Shown here piece after piece: positions 1 through 6,934 of a stretch of DNA of 14,408 nt (the stretch's first letter is position 1; every line of letters starts with the position of its first letter). The stretch is from an uncultured Clostridia bacterium (lineage in GTDB: Bacteria > Bacillota > Clostridia > TANB77 > CAG-508). The stretch is from positions 1 to 14,408 of the forward strand of contig CAPZDM010000038.1 in assembly GCA_948745425.1 (NCBI GenBank). Direction: 5' to 3'. Both the position numbers and the translations under genes were made by a program. The notes under the pieces were generated by a model. It saw nothing but the letters and a program-made list of their open reading frames with translations. It searched no databases and had not been told where the DNA came from.

Positions 1-359
<359 letters not shown>

Positions 360-407
360 TTTTTCTCCCTTCTACTTTGTATATATTTATTTTAGGTTTA
401 TAATGCA

Positions 408-436
408 ATTATACCTATAGATAAACATTTTTTAAA
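408..436 (-). promoter_or_regulatory. Possible promoter of the partial gene at 1-359
   Basis: On the minus strand TTTAAA (431-436) is followed after 17 bases by a perfect TATAAT (408-413), about 50 bases before the ATG at 359. The -35 matches consensus at four of six positions. In such AT-rich DNA a match of this quality is suggestive, not proof. Confidence 0.4.
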
Positions 437-459
437 TACTTCTTTTTCCTATATATGAC

Positions 460-488
460 AAAAAAATCCGTTTTTGTTTACGGATTTT
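460..488 (-). terminator. Intrinsic terminator, minus strand
   Basis: A perfect 9-bp stem AAAATCCGT / ACGGATTTT (463-471 with 480-488) and an 8-base loop. On the minus strand it runs into a T tract (the plus-strand A run at 460-466), the form of a rho-independent terminator. The plus strand has only a broken T-rich tail. Confidence 0.7.
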
Positions 489-610
489 CTTGTTTTTATG
501 TTTTATTATTTGTTTGTTAAGTTTAGGTTTCATTTTTGTTACATTTTATATGTTTTCTTAGGGGTATAATATAAATTTTACCCAAGTGTCTAGTCTCTTG
601 TTTTTTCTTT
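460..610 (-). ncRNA. Candidate small RNA or attenuated leader
   Basis: A minus-strand promoter (617-645) and a minus-strand intrinsic terminator (460-488) bracket about 150 bases with no convincing open frame. Near the 5' end the transcript would hold a hairpin joining GGGTA (minus strand, about 580-584) to TACCC (about 562-566). The unit lies upstream of the partial gene at 1-359, which has its own possible promoter after the terminator. It could therefore be an independent small RNA, or a 5' leader with an attenuator for that gene. I recognise no known RNA family in it. Confidence 0.35.
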
Positions 611-616
611 ATATTT

Positions 617-645
617 ATTATACTTTGGTATCCCTATTATAGCAA
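617..645 (-). promoter_or_regulatory. Candidate minus-strand promoter
   Basis: TTGCTA (640-645) and a perfect TATAAT (617-622) lie on the minus strand, separated by 17 bases. It would start a transcript near 610, running into the terminator at 460-488. No coding gene follows directly. Confidence 0.5.
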
Positions 646-744
646 TGTCTAGCTTTTTAGTCGAGATATAATTCGCTTAAGTTTCTCTTGATTTTTTCTT
701 GTTTTAATGTTATCCTTTTTTATATAATAGGCTATAATCGTTAA

Positions 745-890
745 TGCCTTTAAGATTCCCTAATTTACATTAGGAAATCTTAAATAGTCAAAAGAAAAGA
801 TGGCAAAGTAACTTTTCTTATATATAGGATAATTTTGGGGCAATAATTTGTTTTGTCAATTATCCTACAAAATAAGGTTTTGCCTTTAGA
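745..890 (+). promoter_or_regulatory. Structured 5' leader of the HD-GYP gene
   Basis: Two hairpins precede the gene. The first has 16-base arms at 749-764 and 769-784 with one mismatch and a TTAC loop. The second pairs 825-834 with 858-867 (TAGGATAATT / AATTATCCTA). An outer pairing GGCAAA (802-807) with TTTGCC (879-884) would enclose the second hairpin and end just before the ribosome binding site. Neither hairpin is followed by a T run, so they are not intrinsic terminators. The layout could serve a cis-regulatory RNA, but I could not match it to a known riboswitch class. Confidence 0.4.
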
Positions 891-905
891 AAGGATGAAA
901 TTAAA

Positions 906-1844
906 ATGTTAACTAATTATAAATTTGATTTTTATAATCCCATGAATCTTGCTCAATATAATCTTAATCAAACTATGAGATATCAGTTAGCATTACTTGA
1001 TAATTTAGATCATCTTACTAAAAGACATTGTGAAAATGTCGCAAATTTGACTTGCCGTATCTGTGAATATTTGGGTTGCAAGAAGGAATTTATACTATAT
1101 GCCACTATGTGTGCATATTTACATGATATTGGTAAGATTTTTATTCCACATAATATTCTGTTTAAAGATGGAAAATTGACTGATGAAGAGTATACTACCA
1201 TGAAGAAACATACTGTATTTGGTTATAATTTATGTATGAAAGATCCAAAATTAAAATTATTTGCTGAAGGTACTTTGTATCATCATGAGTGTCTTGATGG
1301 TTCTGGTTATCCAAATGGTGTTTCTGGAAATGAGATTCCTTATGCCTCACAAATTATACATGTGGCAGATGTTTATGATGCCTTGGTTACTAAAAGACAT
1401 TATACAACACATGTTAATATTTCCGATACCTTGAAGGATTTGATACAAGAATCTATACCTCCTTCTCAAGTTGTAGCTTTGGATGTATTATCTTATTCTG
1501 ATCGTGGTAAAGTTAATAAAAAGGTGCTAAATGCTTTGTTTAAAGTTGTTATAGATGATACTTTATATGAAATATCTTCAACTAAAGAATATGTTAGTCA
1601 TTTAAAAAATGAATTGAGTAGACTTATTCAGATTGCCGAATTTGATATTAAAAGAGATAAAAAGAAGTCTCCAAAGGCTAAAGAATATTACGAAAATGGT
1701 ATGAAAATGCTTTTTGCTCATAATGAAAGTTTTGATAATTATCAAGAAGTATTAGAGGATTACAGAAGAGCTATAGATAATAAGCTTGAACTGATTGATA
1801 ATCTATATAAAGAAGTGAAGGTTCTTAAAAAATTAAAGTGTTGA
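906..1844 (+). CDS. HD-GYP domain protein, probable cyclic di-GMP phosphodiesterase
   Basis: A 312-residue protein with an intact HD-GYP core. The metal-site residues are visible: His41, the HD pair His73-Asp74 followed by Gly-Lys, His102, the HHE triplet at 126-128, and Asp155. The DGSGYP signature at 131-136 marks the HD-GYP subgroup. Proteins of this family hydrolyse the second messenger cyclic di-GMP, usually to pGpG or GMP, in the cytoplasm. There is no receiver, PAS or membrane domain at the N-terminus. Residues from about 220 to the end are rich in charged helix, with a likely coiled coil over the last 60 residues. The ATG at 906 follows GAAAGGA (889-895) at a spacing of 10. The gene stands alone, with its own leader and terminator, so it is probably monocistronic. 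Its input signal cannot be seen. Confidence 0.9.
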   Translation: MLTNYKFDFYNPMNLAQYNLNQTMRYQLALLDNLDHLTKRHCENVANLTCRICEYLGCKKEFILYATMCAYLHDIGKIFIPHNILFKDGKLTDEEYTTMKKHTVFGYNLCMKDPKLKLFAEGTLYHHECLDGSGYPNGVSGNEIPYASQIIHVADVYDALVTKRHYTTHVNISDTLKDLIQESIPPSQVVALDVLSYSDRGKVNKKVLNALFKVVIDDTLYEISSTKEYVSHLKNELSRLIQIAEFDIKRDKKKSPKAKEYYENGMKMLFAHNESFDNYQEVLEDYRRAIDNKLELIDNLYKEVKVLKKLKC

Positions 1845-1848
1845 TTTT

Positions 1849-1877
1849 AAAAAAGTGGAATAAATTCCACTTTTTTT
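1849..1877 (+). terminator. Intrinsic terminator of the HD-GYP gene
   Basis: Stem AAAAAAGTGGAA / TTCCACTTTTTT with a TAAA loop (1861-1864) and a T tract, starting 4 bases after the stop codon. The A run on the other side lets it work in both directions, so it may also end the minus-strand mazF remnant that stops at 1879. Confidence 0.9.
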
Positions 1878-1878
1878 A

Positions 1879-2227
1879 TTATTCTAATCCAAAGCTCACT
1901 CCTAAGGCGTTGTTTATTCTATTAATTACATTACTATCATCTATATGACCTATTTTTTCTTTTAATCTACTTTTGTCTATTGTTCTAATTTGTTCTGTCA
2001 GTATAACAGAGTCTGCTTTTAAGCCACTATTACCGAGAGCTTATTTCTATATGTGTTGGTAATTTGTTTTTTCCAATTTGTGATGTAATTGCTGCTGCTA
2101 TTACTGTTGGACTATATTTGTTTCCTGTATCGTTTTGAATTATTAGTACTGGTCTAACTCCACCTTGTTCTGAACCTATAACTGGACTTAAATCTGCGTA
2201 AAACATATCTCCTCTTTTAACTACCAT
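1879..2227 (-). pseudogene. ndoA: Frameshifted MazF/NdoA (PemK-like) toxin gene
   Basis: The first 65 codons from the ATG at 2227 read MVVKRGDMFYADLSPVIGSE, then QGGVRPVLIIQNDTGNKYSPTV and on to HIEISSR, the N-terminal half of the MazF/NdoA mRNA interferase typical of Firmicutes. A stop at 2030-2032 ends that frame. The C-terminal half continues in another frame from about 2034 as GNSGLKADSVILTEQIRTID, then KSRLKEKIGHIDD up to VSFGLE and a stop at 1879-1881. Joining the two by removing one base near 2035 gives about 115 residues, close to the family length of about 116, so a single inserted base explains the break. The family's conserved Arg (in GGVRPVL) and the Thr-Ser of AAITSQ remain in the first part. 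AGGAG lies before the ATG. No MazE-type antitoxin gene precedes it. A sequencing error or +1 frameshifting cannot be excluded. Confidence 0.88.
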
Positions 2228-2254
2228 TATTTCTCACTCCTGATATTACATTTT

Positions 2255-2298
2255 GGATTAATATTATAGAAAATTTTTATTTTCTATAATATTAATCC
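2255..2298. repeat. Perfect 19-bp inverted repeat upstream of the mazF remnant
   Basis: Arms 2255-2273 (GGATTAATATTATAGAAAA) and 2280-2298 are exact reverse complements around a TTTTTA loop. No T run follows on either strand, so it does not look like an intrinsic terminator. It sits about 28 bases before the mazF ATG and could be an operator, a cruciform-forming site or the scar of a small mobile element. Confidence 0.9.
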
Positions 2299-2318
2299 GT
2301 GTAAAATTTGCTTTTAAC

Positions 2319-2395
2319 ACACCTCGAGTAAAATTTACTTCGTAAATTTTTCACGATACACCTCGAGTAAAATTTACTTCGTAAATTTTTCACGA
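2319..2395. repeat. Two tandem copies of a 39-bp palindromic unit
   Basis: The unit starting ACACCTCGAG is repeated head to tail (2319-2357 and 2358-2395), and 38 bases are identical. Each copy is itself palindromic: AAAATTTAC / GTAAATTTT around a TTC loop, extendable to 15-base arms with two mismatches. A related half-copy (GTGTAAAATTTGC) precedes it at about 2299. There are only two copies and no spacer, so this is not a CRISPR array. Confidence 0.93.
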
Positions 2396-2452
2396 AATAG
2401 CAAGTTTTCCACCTTTTGTCCTTATATCTTAATATTAGCTGCTTTGTATGAT

Positions 2453-2473
2453 AGAAAAAATTAGACTTTTTCT
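2453..2473 (-). terminator. Weak terminator-like hairpin after the LolA-like gene
   Basis: On the minus strand AGAAAAA pairs with TTTTTCT across a short loop, and the second arm is itself T-rich. The hairpin overlaps the stop codon of the LolA-like gene. It has only one G-C pair, so this is a tentative call. Confidence 0.35.
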
Positions 2474-3093
2474 TACATTATTTCTTCGTTGTTTGTACTA
2501 TTAATTGTTATCTCATTATATAATATGTAAACCAAAGTTTTTTTGTTCTCATCTGTTATTTCCATTTTTGTTGGCATACCTGTTGTTTTATTTATACTAA
2601 GCCTTTTACACCAAGCATATTTTTTTCTATTTGTTACTTCTATTATTATTTCATTTTCTGTTTCTGTGCATTCTAAACCATTTTCTTTGCAATTTTCTAT
2701 AAAACTACTTAAGCTTAATATATTGTCTGATAAACAATTGTAATTATTATAAATTTTAGCTAAGTCTAATCTAGAATTTTGTATTTTTAAATTTGAACCA
2801 TCATATAATGTTGTGAGTCCTTTTATATTTTCAGGGGCTTGAACTTCTTGCTTAAAAAGATTTGGACTTTTGTACCATTGCTTTATTATATATTTGTTAG
2901 TGTTTTTATTGCTGATTACTTCTACTTCTATTGTTGCTTCATATGAACTAATATTTAAAATATATTGTTTATAATCTGTAATTGATTTACTTATATTGTT
3001 TCCAGTTTTTTGCTTTTTATAATAAAAAAATGAAATTATTATTAAAAAAATAAAAATACATATGTAAATTAATATTAATTTTTTGTTTTTCAT
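2473..3093 (-). CDS. LolA/GerS-like anchored protein
   Basis: A 206-residue protein with one N-terminal hydrophobic segment (about residues 5-24) followed by basic residues, so it is probably anchored in the membrane with the rest outside. There is no convincing lipobox: the only early Cys is at 12, inside the segment. The body (YIIKQWYKSPNLFKQEV, then a YDGSNLKIQN turn and a C-terminal EITINS strand) resembles the LolA-like sheet of clostridial proteins related to the germination lipoprotein GerS. In clostridia such proteins support spore germination rather than lipoprotein sorting across two membranes. This match rests on pattern only. The ATG at 3093 follows GGAGGA at a spacing of about 7. 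A terminator separates it from dusB upstream, so it may have its own promoter. Confidence 0.6.
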   Translation of the reverse strand: MKNKKLILIYICIFIFLIIISFFYYKKQKTGNNISKSITDYKQYILNISSYEATIEVEVISNKNTNKYIIKQWYKSPNLFKQEVQAPENIKGLTTLYDGSNLKIQNSRLDLAKIYNNYNCLSDNILSLSSFIENCKENGLECTETENEIIIEVTNRKKYAWCKRLSINKTTGMPTKMEITDENKKTLVYILYNEITINSTNNEEIM

Positions 3094-3156
3094 TATATCT
3101 TCCTCCTTACATTTTAATATGTTTTGTTTATGTTTTTGGTGAATAAGAGAAGATGC

Positions 3157-3183
3157 ACAAAAAATAGACGAGTAATACTCGCC
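3157..3183 (-). terminator. Intrinsic terminator after dusB
   Basis: On the minus strand GGCGAGT / ACTCGTC (3167-3183) forms a 7-bp stem with one G-T pair and an ATT loop. It is followed by TATTTTTT and starts about 9 bases after the dusB stop codon. It probably ends the minD-minE-rodA-dusB transcript. Confidence 0.85.
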
Positions 3184-3192
3184 TTTCTACAT

Positions 3193-4182
3193 TTAGTTTT
3201 CTATAGGTTCTATATTTTCAAAGTATTTTTTTAAATATTCTTCTAGCTCACCTCTATTTTCAATTTTGTTTATTTTTTCTCTTGCTTCTGCACTTTTGGG
3301 TAATCCTTTTATGTATGCAGATAAATGTTTTCTCATTTCTTTTATTCCTATATTTTCTCCTTTTATTTGTACTGCTAGTTTAATATGCTCTAGTATTGTA
3401 TCTATTTTTTCTTTATTTGTTATATTTTGTACGCTTTTACTATTTAGATAATCCTTTATTTCTTTGAATATATATGGATTTCCTATACTGGCTCTACCTA
3501 TCATAATTCCGTCTACTCCTGTGTATTCAAACATTTTTAGTGCACTTTCTCCATCTATTATATCTCCATTTCCTATTACTGGGATTTTTACTGAGTTTTT
3601 TACTTTTTTTATTATTTCTAAATCAACATTTCCTGAATAGTATTGTGCTCTTGTTCTTCCATGTATTGTAATAGCTGATGCTCCCGCTTGCTCAAATATT
3701 TTTGCTGCTTCTTCTGCTATTATGCTTTTTTCATCCCATCCTTTTCTGAATTTTACTGTTACTGGTCGTTTTGCTTCTTTTACTACTTCTGATACTATTT
3801 TACCTGCTAGCTCTAAGTCTAATAGTAGTTTACTTCCGTCTCCATTTTTTACTACTTTTGGTGCTGGACATCCCATATTAATGTCTATTATGTCTGCAAT
3901 ATCATTTAAGTATTTTGTGGCAATTTTCATTGATTCTATATCACTTCCAAATATTTGCATTGATATTGGCCTTTTCTCGTTTTGTGTATTTAATAATAGT
4001 TTTGTTTTTTCATCATTATAGTATAGTGCTTTGGCACTTACCATTTCTGTACATACTAGCCCTGGATTATATTTTTCACATATTATTCTGAATGGTAGGT
4101 CTGTGATTCCTGCCATTGGTGCTAGTATTATGTTGTTTTCTAGTTCTATGTTTCCTATTTTTAGTTTGTGTAAATATGGCAT
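3193..4182 (-). CDS. dusB: tRNA-dihydrouridine synthase, DusB type
   Basis: A 329-residue flavoprotein of the Dus family, which reduces specific uridines in the tRNA D-loop using FMN and NADPH. The barrel starts with NIILAPMAGITDLPFRIICE. The catalytic Cys is Cys105 in NMGCPAPKVV. The substrate and flavin loops are visible as VTVKFRKGWD, ITIHGRTRAQYYSG and IPVIGNGDI, and DGIMIGRASIGNPYIF is the conserved C-terminal barrel motif. The frame is open further upstream, but the ATG at 4182 is chosen because GGAGG (4187-4191) lies 4 bases before it and MPYLHKLKIG is the usual family start. The gene follows rodA by 57 bases with no terminator between, so it is probably read from the min-rod promoter. 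Confidence 0.93.
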   Translation of the reverse strand: MPYLHKLKIGNIELENNIILAPMAGITDLPFRIICEKYNPGLVCTEMVSAKALYYNDEKTKLLLNTQNEKRPISMQIFGSDIESMKIATKYLNDIADIIDINMGCPAPKVVKNGDGSKLLLDLELAGKIVSEVVKEAKRPVTVKFRKGWDEKSIIAEEAAKIFEQAGASAITIHGRTRAQYYSGNVDLEIIKKVKNSVKIPVIGNGDIIDGESALKMFEYTGVDGIMIGRASIGNPYIFKEIKDYLNSKSVQNITNKEKIDTILEHIKLAVQIKGENIGIKEMRKHLSAYIKGLPKSAEAREKINKIENRGELEEYLKKYFENIEPIEN

Positions 4183-4239
4183 TTTTCCTCCTATTTTATT
4201 ACAGTTCAGGTGGTGATATTTCACATTTATTAGATATAA

Positions 4240-5349
4240 CTAGTCCATAAATATGGCTTTCTGCCTTCTTGCACTGATGTTTAATAATAGGCCTATACAT
4301 ATAAAATTTGTTATTAATGAACTTCCTCCATAGCTTACAAATGGTAATGGTACTCCTGTTATTGGTAATAGCCCCATTGTCATTCCTATGTTTTCTAACA
4401 TGTGAAATGTGAATATTCCACATATCCCTATTGCTATATATGAGCCTAAATCGTCTTTTGCTGTTTTTGCTACATATATCGATTTTGTTATTAGCGTTAC
4501 ATATACTATGATTACTAACATTGCTATTACAAATCCCATTTCTTCTCCTATTACTGAAAATATAAAGTCTGTTGTTTTAGGATATAAGTATCCTAGTTGT
4601 GTTTGATTTCCTTTTAAGAGTCCCATTCCTAGTAATCTTCCAGAACCTATGGCAAGTTTTGATTGAATTACATTATATCCTGATCCTCTTGGATCTAAGT
4701 CTGGATTTAAGAATACATCTATTCTTGTTTTTGCATGTTCTGGGAGTATATAGAAGTATGATAATGGTATTGCTACTATTACTATTATTGTAGCTATTAT
4801 GATGAATTTTTTGTCAATGCCTGCTACAAACATCATAAATATATATGAAACTAAAAATGCCATTAGTGTACCATAGTCTGGTTGTAAGATTATAAGTGCT
4901 ACTGGAACTAATAATATTCCTACTGATATTAATAGTTTCCAAAATCTATTTGTTTCCCTTTTATCTCCATTTTGTAGCTTTACCATAATATATGAGAAAA
5001 ATATTATAAATACTATTTTTGCAAATTCACTTGGTTGGAAGGTTGCCCACTCATTTATTTGGAACCAACTTTTTGCTCCATTTATTGGTTCTGTGAATAG
5101 TACTCCTATCAATGCTATAATAAATAGTATATATAATATTGGTGATATTTTAGCTATTGTGTTATAGTCTATAATCATAATGGCTATCATAACAGGTATA
5201 CTTACTATGGCCCAAACAATTTGCTTTTTTAAGTCTGCATTTCCATTTTCTTGTGTAGCTGAATATAAGGCTACCATCCCTATTATCAATAATATTATGC
5301 AACATATCAATATGCTCCACTCTATATTCTTTACAAATTTATTTTTCAT
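4240..5349 (-). CDS. rodA: RodA/FtsW-family (SEDS) peptidoglycan polymerase
   Basis: A 369-residue polytopic membrane protein with about ten hydrophobic segments. SEDS hallmarks are visible: NGAKSWFQ and FQPSEFAKI at about 90-111, the extracellular DPRGSGYNVIQSKLAIGSG at 219-237, the predicted catalytic Asp261 in TTDFIFSVIGEE, and PITGVPLPFVSYGGSSL at 329-345. These proteins polymerise lipid II into glycan strands together with a class B penicillin-binding protein. Placement after minD and minE is typical of clostridial min-rod clusters and favours RodA (elongation) over FtsW. A GTG at 5364 could extend the frame by five codons, but the ATG at 5349 has a weak GAGAG site in front. It starts 25 bases after the minE stop, so translation may be coupled. 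Confidence 0.9.
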   Translation of the reverse strand: MKNKFVKNIEWSILICCIILLIIGMVALYSATQENGNADLKKQIVWAIVSIPVMIAIMIIDYNTIAKISPILYILFIIALIGVLFTEPINGAKSWFQINEWATFQPSEFAKIVFIIFFSYIMVKLQNGDKRETNRFWKLLISVGILLVPVALIILQPDYGTLMAFLVSYIFMMFVAGIDKKFIIIATIIVIVAIPLSYFYILPEHAKTRIDVFLNPDLDPRGSGYNVIQSKLAIGSGRLLGMGLLKGNQTQLGYLYPKTTDFIFSVIGEEMGFVIAMLVIIVYVTLITKSIYVAKTAKDDLGSYIAIGICGIFTFHMLENIGMTMGLLPITGVPLPFVSYGGSSLITNFICIGLLLNISARRQKAIFMD

Positions 5350-5374
5350 CTTCTTTACTCTCACTATTTGAATT

Positions 5375-5833
5375 TTATTTTTCAGTTTTTTCTTTTGTTT
5401 TTAATTTCTTCTCCTTTTTCTTTTCTTCTTTGTCTTCTTCTTTTTCTTCTTGCTTATTTTCATTAATTATTTGTTTTACTTCTTGAATTACTTTCTTTTG
5501 GTCATTGACTTCTTCTTGCTTATCTTTTATTTTTTGGTCTTGTTTTATGTTTACTATTGGAATATTAGCATATAATGCTGGTGCCCCTGTTGTACCATCT
5601 GCGTTTTGCTTATTTGTAAGCCTTACATCTATTTCATTTTCATCTACTTCTATATATTTTTTTATTACATCTATTATCTCTTGCCTCATTAAATCAAGAA
5701 AATCAGCTGATACATTGGCTCTATCTTGCATTAGAACTAGATGAAGTCTTTCCTTTGCTGCATCCTTTGAGTTATTTGTATTTTTTTCTGATTTTTTCGT
5801 GTTTTTAAAGAAGGCTATTATATTTTCAAACAT
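5375..5833 (-). CDS. minE: Cell division topological specificity factor MinE with a long charged tail
   Basis: A 152-residue protein. Residues 1-95 match MinE: an N-terminal membrane-binding segment MFENIIAFFK, the MinD-contact region AKERLHLVLMQDRA, and the dimer domain up to PIVNI. MinE stimulates MinD's ATPase and moves it along the membrane, so that division is restricted to midcell. The usual length is about 90 residues. Here about 55 further residues follow (from KQDQKIKDKQ), almost all Lys, Glu, Asp and Gln, probably a disordered or coiled extension. The ATG at 5833 is chosen over an in-frame GTG at 5845 because AAGGTGG (5844-5850) lies 10 bases before it. It lies between minD and rodA in one transcript. 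Confidence 0.9.
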   Translation of the reverse strand: MFENIIAFFKNTKKSEKNTNNSKDAAKERLHLVLMQDRANVSADFLDLMRQEIIDVIKKYIEVDENEIDVRLTNKQNADGTTGAPALYANIPIVNIKQDQKIKDKQEEVNDQKKVIQEVKQIINENKQEEKEEDKEEKKKEKKLKTKEKTEK

Positions 5834-5871
5834 GCTTAATTCCACCTTTATCTTATTTTACATATTTGTAT

Positions 5872-5932
5872 AAGAAAGGGCACAGTGGTGTCTAGTCTCA
5901 TAGGTATTCCCCCAAACGGTGCCCCTACATTA
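5872..5932 (-). repeat. Palindrome-ended, GC-richer element between minD and minE
   Basis: Ends GGGCAC (5878-5883) and GTGCCC (5919-5924) are inverted repeats. On the minus strand the element begins TGTAGGGGCACCG and ends CACTGTGCCC. It is clearly richer in G and C than its surroundings and fills most of the 124-base minD-minE gap. It does not look like a terminator. It resembles small palindromic dispersed repeats of gut Clostridia, but that comparison is from memory. Confidence 0.5.
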
Positions 5933-5957
5933 TTTTTATGTTTTTTTATAAATGTTC

Positions 5958-6752
5958 CTATTTTCGTTTAAATAGATTTTTTAATTTTTCTAAAAAACCT
6001 TTTTCTCTACCCGGTATGCTTACTTCTATGTTTTCTCCTAATATTCTTTTTGCGATTTCTCTATATGCTTTTCCTGATGGCGCTTTTTTGTTTGATACTA
6101 CTGGTTCACCTTTATTGGTTTGAGTTATTATGTATTCATCATCTGGTACAACTCCTGTAAGGTCTATAGATAATAAATCAACTATGTCTTCTACATCCAT
6201 CATTTCACCTTTTTTTACCATATTAGGTCTTAATCTGTTTACTACTAATTCTGGATTTTTTATTTCTGATGCTTCAAGTAATCCTATAATTCTATCTGCA
6301 TCTCTTATTGACGATATTTCTGCTGTTGTTACTACTATTGCCCTATCTGCACCTGCTATGGCATTTTTAAATCCTTGTTCTATTCCAGCAGGACAGTCTA
6401 TTAATATATAGTCAAATTCTTCTTTTAATTTTTTCGTTAGTTCTTTCATTTGCTTTTCATTTACTGCACTTTTATCTCTGGTTTGTGCAGCTGGAAGTAA
6501 AAATAATTCTTCAAATCTTTTATCTTTGATAAGTGCTTGTCTCATTTTGCATCTTTCTTCAACGACATCAACTATATCATATACAATTCTATTTTCTAAT
6601 CCCATTACAACATCTAGGTTTCTTAGACCTATATCAGTATCTACTAATGCTACTTTTTTTCCTTCTAAAGCTAAAGATGCTCCTAGATTTGCTGTTGTTG
6701 TTGTTTTTCCTACTCCACCTTTTCCTGAGGTTATTACTATAACTTCTCCCAT
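5958..6752 (-). CDS. minD: Septum site-determining ATPase MinD
   Basis: A 264-residue ParA/MinD-type P-loop ATPase. The deviant Walker A is GKGGVGKTT near the N-terminus. DTDIGLRNLDVVMGLENR and the Walker B-like DYILIDCPAGIEQG follow, both typical of MinD. The C-terminal amphipathic membrane-targeting helix is visible as GFLEKLKNLFKRK. MinD binds the membrane as an ATP dimer and is paired with MinE downstream. An ATG at 6764 would add MILN, but the start at 6752 gives MGEVIVITSGKGGVGKTT, the usual family N-terminus; GGAAGG serves both. minC, which normally sits just before minD, is absent here. A good promoter lies at 6862-6890. Confidence 0.96.
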   Translation of the reverse strand: MGEVIVITSGKGGVGKTTTTANLGASLALEGKKVALVDTDIGLRNLDVVMGLENRIVYDIVDVVEERCKMRQALIKDKRFEELFLLPAAQTRDKSAVNEKQMKELTKKLKEEFDYILIDCPAGIEQGFKNAIAGADRAIVVTTAEISSIRDADRIIGLLEASEIKNPELVVNRLRPNMVKKGEMMDVEDIVDLLSIDLTGVVPDDEYIITQTNKGEPVVSNKKAPSGKAYREIAKRILGENIEVSIPGREKGFLEKLKNLFKRK

Positions 6753-6861
6753 GTTTAATATCATTCCTTCCTTGTAAAGTCGTAAATTTTACCTTAATTA
6801 ATATTTTTTTATTTTTTAGGAATACATTTAATTATTATTTCCGTAGTAATTATTGTTTATT

Positions 6862-6890
6862 ATCATATCGTAAATTTTGTAAAAAGTCAA
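6862..6890 (-). promoter_or_regulatory. Promoter of the minD-minE-rodA-dusB operon
   Basis: On the minus strand TTGACT (6885-6890) is separated by 17 bases from TATGAT (6862-6867). Five of six -35 bases and five of six -10 bases match the sigma-A consensus. The predicted leader to the minD start is about 100 bases. Confidence 0.78.
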
Positions 6891-6934
6891 TGTTTTTTTG
6901 TATATTAAATATATTATGTATTGCACACACTAGT

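Larger units (their letters stand above)
360..905. other. 546-base region without a protein gene
   Basis: No credible coding frame on either strand. Its left part holds the upstream region of the gene at 1-359 and the promoter/terminator pair described separately. Its right part, from about 700, is the upstream region and structured leader of the HD-GYP gene. Possible plus-strand -10 boxes (TATAAT at 723-728 and 733-738) are present, but none has a strong -35, so the start of the HD-GYP transcript is not settled. Confidence 0.6.

Noticed and set aside
586..597. Second copy of the minD-minE element, based on shared GTGTCTAGTCTC
   Set aside because: Only 12 bases match and the flanks do not align. 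A match of this length can arise by chance in 14 kb, so it is only mentioned under the element.
745..890. Cyclic di-GMP riboswitch upstream of the HD-GYP gene
   Set aside because: GGCAAA is present, but the other conserved blocks of class I and class II do not appear in order. It is kept only as an unclassified structured leader.
2319..2395. CRISPR array
   Set aside because: There are two copies joined without any spacer, the units are palindromic and AT-rich, and no cas gene is present.
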